43,566 nucleotides of DNA from Rubrivivax sp. Its GTDB lineage: Bacteria; Pseudomonadota; Gammaproteobacteria; Burkholderiales; Burkholderiaceae_C. The number at the start of each line of letters is the position of its first letter. Position 1 is the stretch's first letter. Location of the stretch: NCBI GenBank assembly GCA_021298085.1, contig JAJTDE010000016.1:1-43566 (forward strand), in the 5' to 3' direction. Shown piece after piece: positions 36,671-43,566 of the stretch. The notes under the pieces are model-generated. The model saw only the letters and a program-made list of their open reading frames with translations. It did not search any database and was not told where the DNA came from. Made by a program: the position numbers and the translations under genes.

Positions 36671-39079
36671 CTACAGCTTCAATTCCAGCCTCAGCTGCCA
36701 GTTGGTGTGGCTGTCCTGCAGCGTCTGGCTGACGGTGCGCTGGCCCGCCTCGACAAACTCGCTGCCGCTCAGGTAATCCAGCGGACCCAGGTTGCTGGCG
36801 AGCAGGCGCAAGGCCACGGTCGGGTTGAAGGTCCACAGGCCGTAGACGTCGACAACCCGCTTGCGCCCGGTGGTGCTGAACTGTGCGTCCGACAACTGGG
36901 TGCGGTAGCCCGGCACCCAGTTGACGTTGCCGCCCAGAGTCAGCGGGGTTCCACGGAAGCGATAGTCCGCGCCCACATTCGCGGTGGCTTTTGCCTGGCT
37001 GTCGAGCCGGTTGTCCGGGCCGGGTACGCCGTCCACCCGGGAGCGGTACAGGCTGAGGTTGCTGCGAAGCTCGACGGGCTTCGCCCCGGGCCAGGCCTGG
37101 TCCAGCCTGAACTTGGCTTCCAGTTCGATGCCTTGTGTCACCGCCTGCCCCACGTTCTGCTGGCGCGCCACGTAGCGCGGCACCGGTGACCAGTCGACCG
37201 TCTCGAGGCTGACCACCCGCCGCATCAGCTGGCGGATGTTGCGGTGAAACAGGTTGACGCTGAGGACGCCACCGCCCTCCAGGTAGCGTTCAAAGGCCAG
37301 GTCCAGCCCGGTGGCCAGTTCAGGCTTCAAGGCCGGGTTGCCGGCCGAATCCGCCGTCGTGGGGCCGTTGGTCTGTGTCAGCGGGATGCGGGTGTTGATG
37401 CTGGGCCGCGCGATCAGCGTAGCCAGGGCCGGTGAGCGGTAGCTGCGGGTCAGGCTCAGGCGAACCTGGTCGCGCTTGGCCGGGTCAGGCTTCCACAGCA
37501 GGTGCATGAGTGGGGTGGTGACGCTGCTGCTGTTTTCCGGCCGCAGGCCGCCCTGCGCCTCGCCGCGGGTGGTGATGCCTTCCCAGCGCAGGCCGCCGTG
37601 GAAGGCCCACTGGCGGTTGAGCGCCCACTCGTCCTGGACATAGGCGGCCACGCGCAGGCTCGAAGCCTTGAGCTGCTCGCCGAAGTCGGCCAGCAGGGGC
37701 TGGCCATTGAGCAGGGTCGTGCGGTCTTCGCTGCGGCTCAGCGCCTCCAGCTCGAGGCCGGTGACCAGGCTGTGTTCGGGGCTGGAGGCACCTGGCGCGG
37801 GCCCGCCACCCGCCCCGGCACCGGGTGCTGGCTTCGCGGCCGGAGCGCCGCCCAGCACGGTGGTGTATTTCAGCGTCAGGCTGCCGGAGCGCTCGAGGCT
37901 GCTGCTGCTGTCCAGCACCTGGGTCAGGCCCTGGCTGCCACCCAGGTTTTGCCGTTCGCTGCGGTTGACCGATTCAAACTGCCCGGCGCCGCCCTGCAGC
38001 TCCAGTCGCCCCGGCCCGAGCCGTTGCCGCCAGTGCAGGTTCAGGCGCGCCGAGGTGTTGTGGCCGCTGCCGTTGCTGCGGCTGCTGCTGTCGTCGGGCA
38101 GGGTACGCACCCAGCCAGGTGTCGCGCTGCTGCTGAAGCTGGCCTGGCGCTGGGTGTGCCCCTCGCCGTGGAACACGCTGGGCATCAGCAGCAATGAATC
38201 GCCCTGTTCGTTCAGGCGCCACTGCAGACGGCCCGTGAGGTTGAGGCCCTGGCGGCGCTCCTGGGAGGCGGCGGTTTCGCTCAGTCGCTCGCGCTCGGCG
38301 CCGCTGCTGTCGAGCACCGAGGTCTCGGTGCTGCTGCGGTTTTCCCGGGAGGGCCTGAAGAGGCCGGCGCTGAGGTTGTAGGTCAGCGCGTCGCGGCTGT
38401 TGTTGTGGGTCCAGAACAGGCCGGGTGTCACCTGCCCGTCTTCCACCGAGACGCCGATGCGCAGGTCGTTCAGGCGGCGCCGGAAGCCTTCGCGGGTGAT
38501 GATGTTGATGGTGCCGGCGATGGCACGGGCGCCGGTTTCGGCGGTGGGCGCGCGCAGGATCTCGATGCGTTCGATCTGCTCCGGCGTCAGCGACTCCAGC
38601 GAGAACCCGGGCGGCACGCGCTGGCCGTCGATCAGCAGCTGGGTGAAACCACCGCCCAGGCCGCGCATGCGCGGCGGGCCGCCTCGGCCCGGTGCGCCGG
38701 GGGTGGTGACACCCGGCAGCCGGCGCAGTACCTCGCCCACGGTCGCGTCACCGAACTTCTCGATCTCCTCCCGGCCGATGACGATCTTGGCCGCCGTCGA
38801 GCGGCGTCGCTGTTCGTCGTCGCTGCCGCGGCCACCGGTGATCTCGATGCGCTGGCCGGGTGCGGCCAAGGGGGCCGGTGTTGGCGTGGGCGTGGCTGTC
38901 GGCGCAGGGGTGGTGCCGGAGGCCGCTGCCGGTGTGGCGGCGGGTGTGGCCGGGGGGCCGTTGGCCGGCGTCGGCTCAGGGCGCTGCGCCCACGCGGCGG
39001 CCGACACCCACAGCAGCAGACCGATGAGGATGGGCGTGCGGGCACAGGGTGCCTGCTGGCCAGCGTGCGGGTGGTTCAT
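36671..39079 (-). CDS. TonB-dependent outer-membrane receptor
   Basis: An 802-residue outer-membrane receptor. A signal peptide (TPILIGLLLWVSAAAWAQ) is followed by a Pro/Ala/Thr-rich linker of about 50 residues. The plug domain has GDATVGEVLRRLPGVT, MRGLGGGFTQLLIDGQRVP and IERIEILRAPTAETGARAIAG. The barrel follows, with repeated Ser/Arg-rich strands and a Pro/Gly-rich loop (APAAKPAPGAGAGGG). The final residues are LQLRLELKL-like, lacking the usual aromatic end. Substrate unknown. It lies in the same direction as, and 138 bp after, the dipeptide-type ABC genes. ATG 39079 is preferred; 39106 is an alternative. Confidence 0.9.
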   Translation of the reverse strand: MNHPHAGQQAPCARTPILIGLLLWVSAAAWAQRPEPTPANGPPATPAATPAAASGTTPAPTATPTPTPAPLAAPGQRIEITGGRGSDDEQRRRSTAAKIVIGREEIEKFGDATVGEVLRRLPGVTTPGAPGRGGPPRMRGLGGGFTQLLIDGQRVPPGFSLESLTPEQIERIEILRAPTAETGARAIAGTINIITREGFRRRLNDLRIGVSVEDGQVTPGLFWTHNNSRDALTYNLSAGLFRPSRENRSSTETSVLDSSGAERERLSETAASQERRQGLNLTGRLQWRLNEQGDSLLLMPSVFHGEGHTQRQASFSSSATPGWVRTLPDDSSSRSNGSGHNTSARLNLHWRQRLGPGRLELQGGAGQFESVNRSERQNLGGSQGLTQVLDSSSSLERSGSLTLKYTTVLGGAPAAKPAPGAGAGGGPAPGASSPEHSLVTGLELEALSRSEDRTTLLNGQPLLADFGEQLKASSLRVAAYVQDEWALNRQWAFHGGLRWEGITTRGEAQGGLRPENSSSVTTPLMHLLWKPDPAKRDQVRLSLTRSYRSPALATLIARPSINTRIPLTQTNGPTTADSAGNPALKPELATGLDLAFERYLEGGGVLSVNLFHRNIRQLMRRVVSLETVDWSPVPRYVARQQNVGQAVTQGIELEAKFRLDQAWPGAKPVELRSNLSLYRSRVDGVPGPDNRLDSQAKATANVGADYRFRGTPLTLGGNVNWVPGYRTQLSDAQFSTTGRKRVVDVYGLWTFNPTVALRLLASNLGPLDYLSGSEFVEAGQRTVSQTLQDSHTNWQLRLELKL

Positions 39080-39217
39080 GGCAGAGGACCGGTCGAAGGG
39101 GTGCATGGGCTGCCAGGCAGCCCGCCAGGCCAACAGCATCGTCGGCCCATGTTGCGCGCATGTTGCTGCGGGCGCCGGTGGGGCGCAGCGGATGCCGGCG
39201 CGGGCTGGCAGCCGGTC

Positions 39218-40912
39218 TCAGGCCTGGGCACCCGCGGGGCGCCAGCCACGTGGGATGGCGCCGAGCAGGCGCCGGGTGTACTCCTGCTGCGGGTTGGCCA
39301 GGATCTCGGTGGCGCTGGCCTGCTCCACCACCTGCCCGTCCTTCATCACCAGCACCTCGTCGCTGATGAAGCGCACCACGGCCAGGTCGTGGCTGATGAA
39401 GATGTAGGCAAGACCCAGTTCGTCCTGCAGGTCCTTCAGCAGGTTCAGCACCTGCGCCTGTACCGAGACGTCGAGCGCTGAGACGGCTTCGTCGAGCACC
39501 AGCACCTCGGGGTTCAGCGTCAGGCAGCGCGCGATGGCGATGCGCTGTCGCTGGCCACCGGAAAACTCGTGCGGGTACTTGCCAAAGGCCTTGTCAGTGA
39601 GCCCGACCTTGCCCAGCAAGGTGCGCGCCCGCTGTTCACGCTCGGTGGTGTTGCTGCCGATACCGTGGATCTCCATCGGCTCGATCAGGGTCTGGCCGAT
39701 GGTGAAGCGTGGGTTCAGGCTGGCATAGGGGTTCTGGAAGACGATCTGGATGCGACGGCGCATCAGCTGGCGTTCGGCCGCGCTGAGCTTGAGCAGGTTC
39801 TTGCCGTCGAACAGCACCTCGCCGCCGGTGGGCTCGTGCAGGCGCAGCAGCGTCAGGCCCATGGTGGTCTTGCCCGAGCCCGATTCACCGACCACACCCA
39901 GCGTGTGCCCCTTGCGCAGCTGGAAGTTGACGTTTTGCACCGCCTTGAACTCGCGCTTGCCAAACAGCCCTTCGCGGATGAAGAAGCTCTTGGCCAGTGC
40001 CTTGACCGACAGCACCACCGGTGCCGACGGGTCCTTGGGTTTGGCGGCGGCCGTGTACACGGTGGTGCCGGACTGCGCGGCGATGTGGTCGTCGATGACG
40101 GTCAGCCGCGCCGGGTTGCCTTCCAGGCTCGGGCGGCAGGCCAGCAGGGCCTTGGTGTAGCTGTCCTGGGGGTTGCTGAAGATCTGGGCCACCGGGCCTT
40201 GCTCGCGGATCTGGCCGTGGCGCATCACCACGACGTGGTCGGCAATCTCACCGACCACGCCCAGGTCGTGGCTGATGAACAGCACGCTCATGCGCCGTTC
40301 GGTCTTGAGCTTGCCGACCAGTTCGAGGATCTGGCGCTGGATGGTGACGTCCAGCGCGGTGGTGGGTTCGTCGGCGATCAGCAGCTTGGGTTCGCAGGAC
40401 AGCGCCATCGCGATCATCACGCGCTGCTGCTGGCCACCCGACATCTCGTGCGGGTAGGACTTCATGCGGCGCGCCGGGTCAGGGATGCCCACCTCGCCCA
40501 GCAGCTCCTCGGCCCGCTTGAGCGCCGCCGCCTGGCCCATCCCCAGGTGCTTGACCAGCGGTTCAGCCAGCTGCTGGCCCACCGTGAAGACCGGGTTGAG
40601 CGACTGCATCGGGTCCTGGAAGACACAGGCGATCTCGCGCCCGCGCAGCGCCTGCAGCTCGGGCAGCGAGGCCTTCAACAGGTCACTCCCCTGCCACAGC
40701 ACCCGCCCCGTGCGCTCGGCGTTGTCCGGCAGCAGGTTGAGGATGGACATGGCCGTGACGCTCTTGCCCGAACCCGATTCGCCCACCAGCGCGACGATGC
40801 TGTTCTCGGGGATGTCGAAGCTGACCGACTTGACGGCGTCGGCACGCTGCGCCACGCCATCGACCTTGCCCATGCGGAAGGCCACCTGCAGATCCTGGAT
40901 GCTCAGCAACAT
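39218..40912 (-). CDS. ABC transporter with two fused ATPase domains (DppDF/YejF-type)
   Basis: A 564-residue protein with two complete ATP-binding domains, each with Walker [10 protein letters not shown] and a signature LSGGQ-like MSGGQQQR or FSGGQRQR. The first Walker A is at 44-51 and the second at about 340. It energises the two permeases upstream for import of peptides, as in the Dpp/Opp/Yej families; in E. coli YejF the two domains are likewise fused. A linker with the oligopeptide-type C-terminal motif (about 240-290) joins them. ATG 40912 has AAAGG upstream; TTG 40918 is in frame. The stop lies 138 bp from the TonB receptor. Confidence 0.93.
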   Translation of the reverse strand: MLLSIQDLQVAFRMGKVDGVAQRADAVKSVSFDIPENSIVALVGESGSGKSVTAMSILNLLPDNAERTGRVLWQGSDLLKASLPELQALRGREIACVFQDPMQSLNPVFTVGQQLAEPLVKHLGMGQAAALKRAEELLGEVGIPDPARRMKSYPHEMSGGQQQRVMIAMALSCEPKLLIADEPTTALDVTIQRQILELVGKLKTERRMSVLFISHDLGVVGEIADHVVVMRHGQIREQGPVAQIFSNPQDSYTKALLACRPSLEGNPARLTVIDDHIAAQSGTTVYTAAAKPKDPSAPVVLSVKALAKSFFIREGLFGKREFKAVQNVNFQLRKGHTLGVVGESGSGKTTMGLTLLRLHEPTGGEVLFDGKNLLKLSAAERQLMRRRIQIVFQNPYASLNPRFTIGQTLIEPMEIHGIGSNTTEREQRARTLLGKVGLTDKAFGKYPHEFSGGQRQRIAIARCLTLNPEVLVLDEAVSALDVSVQAQVLNLLKDLQDELGLAYIFISHDLAVVRFISDEVLVMKDGQVVEQASATEILANPQQEYTRRLLGAIPRGWRPAGAQA

Positions 40913-40936
40913 GATCAAACCTTTGAAAGACGCCGC

Positions 40937-41992
40937 TCAATCCAGGCCGCGCAGCTTGGGGTCCAGCGCGTCGCGCACGGCATCGGCCAGCAGCGAGAAC
41001 GCGGTCACGAAGACAGCCATGAACAGGGTGGCCGCACCCAGCTGCCACCAGTAGCCCAGGATCAGTTCGCTCTGGGCTTCGGCCAGCATGGTGCCCCAGG
41101 AAACGTCCTCGACACCGACGCCCAGCCCCAGGTAGGACAGGATCACCTCGCTCTTGATGAAACCCACCACCAGCAGGCTCATGCGCACCAGGATCACGTG
41201 GCTGATGTTGGGCAGGATGTGCTTGAACATCCGGCTCCAGGGGCTGGCGCCGATGGCCTCGGCCGAGCGCACGTATTCACGGCCGCCGTGTTTCATGAAC
41301 TCGGCGCGCACCTGCCGGTACAGGCCCGTCCAGCCGGTGAAGGCCAGGATCAGCGCCACCGCCACGATGCCCCGCGGAAAGATGGCGGCAAAGGCGAAGA
41401 TCAGCAGGATGCCGGGAATGGCCTCGAAGACGTTGTAGACCCACTCGATGAAGTCGCCGATCTTGCCGCCGAAGAAGCCGGCAAAGGCGCCCAGCAGCGT
41501 GCCGATGACGGTGGCGATGACGGCGGCAAAGATGCCCACGAACACCGAGATCTCGGTGCCCTTGATGGCCTTGTCGAGCACATCGCGGCCCAGGCGGTCA
41601 CCGCCCAGCGGCAGGGTCTCGGCCTTGACGGTCTCGGTGGTCTTGAACTGCGCGGCGCGTTCTTCCCATTCCTTGTACTTCGGGGCCAGCGGGTCGATCG
41701 CGGAGAGATCGACGTTCGGGCCCTTGGGTACCTCGATGGCGCCGATGGCCTCTGGCGGACGGGGCCCCAGGAACGTGGGTGGCGCATTGGCCACGCCCAC
41801 TTCCTGCTGCCAGTGCTTGGCCACCAGGCCGCTGGCCGACAGGATGATCAGCACCAGGAAGGCCAGCACCACCAGGGCCGAGGCCATGCCGACACGGTCG
41901 CTCTTGAAGCGGCGCCAGGCCGCAGCCCAGACGCCCTCGGAACGTTCCACCGCCGTGCCGGCGGCCAATGTGTTTGCAACAGCGGTGTTCAT
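40937..41992 (-). CDS. Peptide-type ABC transporter permease (DppC/YejE-type)
   Basis: A 351-residue inner-membrane permease. The N-terminal helix is near ALVVLAFLVLIILSASGLVA. A periplasmic segment of about 80 residues follows, larger than in DppC and as found in YejE-like permeases. The transmembrane core has the coupling motif EYVRSAEAIGASPWSRMFKH. It pairs with the second permease, whose gene overlaps it by ATGA, and is served by the fused ATPase 24 bp downstream. No peptide-binding protein is present in the window. The substrate is not decided. Confidence 0.93.
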   Translation of the reverse strand: MNTAVANTLAAGTAVERSEGVWAAAWRRFKSDRVGMASALVVLAFLVLIILSASGLVAKHWQQEVGVANAPPTFLGPRPPEAIGAIEVPKGPNVDLSAIDPLAPKYKEWEERAAQFKTTETVKAETLPLGGDRLGRDVLDKAIKGTEISVFVGIFAAVIATVIGTLLGAFAGFFGGKIGDFIEWVYNVFEAIPGILLIFAFAAIFPRGIVAVALILAFTGWTGLYRQVRAEFMKHGGREYVRSAEAIGASPWSRMFKHILPNISHVILVRMSLLVVGFIKSEVILSYLGLGVGVEDVSWGTMLAEAQSELILGYWWQLGAATLFMAVFVTAFSLLADAVRDALDPKLRGLD

Positions 41993-42927
41993 TTGAGTTG
42001 CACCCGCGGGTCCACCAGCTTGAACAGCAGGTCAACGGTCAGGTTGATGATCATCGTCAGCATGGCCAGGTACACCGCCACGGCCTGGATCACCGGGTAG
42101 TCGCTGCGGTTGACGGCCAGCAGCACCTCGCGGCCCAGGCCCGGGATCGAGAAGAAGACCTCGATCAGGAAGGAGCCCACAAACACGCCGGGCAGGGCCA
42201 GACCGATGTTGGTGAGGATGGGGATCATCGCGTTGCGCAGCACATGCTTGAACAGCACCTGCCCTTCACCCAGGCCCTTGGCCCGCGCGGTGCGCACGTA
42301 GTCGTGGCCCAGCTCGTCCAGGAAGAAGGTGCGGTAGAGGCGCGTGTAGGGTGCCAGCGCCACCATCACCGCCAGCATCAGGGGCAGCGGCACGTAGGTG
42401 ACCAGGTTGGTCCAGACGCTGTCGCTCCAGCCCTGCACCGGGAACCAGCCCAGCTGGAAGCCAAACACGTACTGGCCCACGATGATGTAGACCAGGAAGC
42501 TGATCGACAGGGCCACGGTGCTGATGACCATGATGCTGCGGTCGGCCACGGAGCCCCGGCGGTAGGCCACCCACATGGCAATCGGCACGGCGATCAGCGT
42601 CTCGACGATCAGGATCGGCAGCATCACCGTCAGGGTGGCCGGCAGGCGCGTCGCAAACAGGTTGCTCACCTGTTCATTGGTGGCCCAGCTCTTGCCCCAG
42701 TCGAAGGTGACGATGCTTTGCAGGTAGATGCCCAGCTGCACCCAGACAGGCTCGTCCAGGCCCAGCTGCTGGCGGATGGCCTTGATCTGTTCCGGTGTGG
42801 CGTTCAGGCCACCGAGGATTTCGGCGGGGTCGCCACCAAAGAACTTGAAGAGAAAAAACACGAGCAGCACGACGCCGAGCAAAGTCGGCACCATTTGCCA
42901 CAAGCGCCGCACGAGGTAAGCGGCCAT
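41989..42927 (-). CDS. Peptide-type ABC transporter permease (DppB/YejB-type)
   Basis: A 312-residue permease with about six membrane helices, beginning VRRLWQMVPTLLGVVLLVFF. The EAA-like coupling loop is DYVRTARAKGLGEGQVLFKH. It is the first gene of the three-gene importer, preceding the DppC-like permease with an ATGA overlap. Its periplasmic loop (about 30-80) is typical of peptide importers. A 100-bp gap separates it from the cyclic-nucleotide-binding protein upstream on the same strand. Confidence 0.93.
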   Translation of the reverse strand: MAAYLVRRLWQMVPTLLGVVLLVFFLFKFFGGDPAEILGGLNATPEQIKAIRQQLGLDEPVWVQLGIYLQSIVTFDWGKSWATNEQVSNLFATRLPATLTVMLPILIVETLIAVPIAMWVAYRRGSVADRSIMVISTVALSISFLVYIIVGQYVFGFQLGWFPVQGWSDSVWTNLVTYVPLPLMLAVMVALAPYTRLYRTFFLDELGHDYVRTARAKGLGEGQVLFKHVLRNAMIPILTNIGLALPGVFVGSFLIEVFFSIPGLGREVLLAVNRSDYPVIQAVAVYLAMLTMIINLTVDLLFKLVDPRVQLK

Positions 42928-43027
42928 GATCCTTACGCTCCCGGGGTTGGGGAGGCGGCAGTTTAGGGCCCCGGCCGACCCAGCCTCCCGCTGGGCAACC
43001 CTAAAGCCCTCCCGTCGTGTACGCCCG

Positions 43028-43566
43028 TCAGCGGGGGGGTGCGGCGGCGGCCTGTGCGCCCAGCCGGTCGGCCAGGCGGCGTTCGATCAGCGCTTCCTGC
43101 GCCGCGTGCAGGCGGCGCACCAGCACCCGGATGAAGGCCGCGTCGAACTGCGAGCGGGTGCCCAGGCTCAGCTGCATCAGGCTTTCAGGGGTAAACGAGA
43201 CGGTGGTGGCCGGTGAGGACACCAGCACGTCGGCGCTGTGGGTGCGCAGTTCGGGGTTGGGTGCCAGGTAGGCCATCTCGCCCACCGAGGTGCCGGCGCC
43301 CATCTTGGCCACCCGCTGGCCATTGCGGTAGACCTCCACCTTGCCCTGGGCAATGATGTGGAAGCGATTGCCCTGCTGGCCCTTGCGGAACAGAGCGTCG
43401 CCATAGGCGTAGCGGGCCCAGTGGGCACGGTGCACCACTTCCCAGAGCTCGACGTCGCCGAAGCCGACAAAGAACTCCAGCGTGCGAAGCAGGCTGAAGC
43501 GTTCGGAGTCCAGCACGGCCTGCTCGCCGCGCCGGGGCACGTCGCGGTTGGCCACCAGCTGCGACA
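43028..43566 (-). CDS. Cyclic-nucleotide-binding-domain protein, cut by window edge
   Basis: The frame stays open to position 43566, so the gene's start lies outside the window; the visible part is about 179 residues. A cNMP-binding domain is present, with GDALFRKGQQGNRFHIIAQG, KVEVYRNGQRV and VGEMAYLAPNPELRTHSADV. There is no helix-turn-helix after it; the C-terminus is a helical Arg/Ala-rich stretch (HAAQEALIERRLADRLGA). That argues against a Crp-type regulator. Kinase or other signalling proteins with a C-terminal cNMP domain fit better. Which nucleotide it binds is not shown. Confidence 0.75.
   Translation of the reverse strand, partial: SQLVANRDVPRRGEQAVLDSERFSLLRTLEFFVGFGDVELWEVVHRAHWARYAYGDALFRKGQQGNRFHIIAQGKVEVYRNGQRVAKMGAGTSVGEMAYLAPNPELRTHSADVLVSSPATTVSFTPESLMQLSLGTRSQFDAAFIRVLVRRLHAAQEALIERRLADRLGAQAAAAPPR

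Noticed and set aside
39569..42100. Very long rightward open frame of 843 codons opposite the ABC genes
   Set aside because: It is the complement of three clear ABC transporter genes; its translation is His/Gln/Gly-rich without any domain, a normal product of high-GC antisense frames.

Overview
The window is GC-rich DNA from a betaproteobacterium, most likely order Burkholderiales (Sphaerotilaceae/Comamonadaceae-like). Three things point there: the origin-proximal gene order, two Bug/TctC-type periplasmic binding proteins, and an NnrU/BktB/ProQ gene content typical of that order. This is judged from protein resemblance and synteny only; no search was run.

Layout. 1-3.9 kb: NnrU membrane protein, an Lrp/AsnC regulator divergent from a saccharopine-dehydrogenase-type enzyme, and a BktB-like thiolase. 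4.0-6.6 kb: a preQ0/queuosine cassette, queC - tandem QueD - queE. The middle protein carries three T-fold-like units whose catalytic residues are split between units. 6.6-10.6 kb: ProQ/FinO RNA chaperone, a small membrane protein, a TerB-DUF697 protein with a membrane partner, and an OtnI/Hyi-type isomerase. 10.6-11.1 kb holds no supportable gene.

11.1-15.9 kb: a catabolic cassette with an IclR regulator divergent from aconitase-family large and small subunits, an isocitrate-lyase/PEP-mutase family lyase and a TctC-type solute receptor. The gene set resembles the dimethylmaleate hydratase plus dimethylmalate lyase module of nicotinate fermentation. Two near-identical palindromes flank the divergent promoter region. 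16.1-17.6 kb: two translationally coupled lipoproteins, one with a PDZ-like domain.

17.7-28.4 kb: chromosome origin region. dnaA-dnaN-gyrB run leftward and rpmH-rnpA-yidD-yidC-mnmE run rightward. DnaA boxes lie in the dnaA-rpmH gap and, unusually, as a perfect inverted pair inside rnpA. The divergent gene polarity places the likely origin near 23.4-23.9 kb.

28.4-34.5 kb: apt, a Kef/CPA2 antiporter, then kdsD-kdsC-lptC-SDR in one tightly packed rightward set. kdsD, kdsC and lptC serve lipopolysaccharide precursor synthesis and transport; lptA and lptB do not follow. A bidirectional terminator separates this from a glycine-rich RRM protein. 35.5-42.9 kb: a leftward set of two Dpp/Yej-type permeases, a fused double ATPase, a TonB-dependent receptor and a Bug-type receptor. 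The window ends inside a protein with a cyclic-nucleotide-binding domain. No tRNA, rRNA, CRISPR array or intact insertion sequence was seen.
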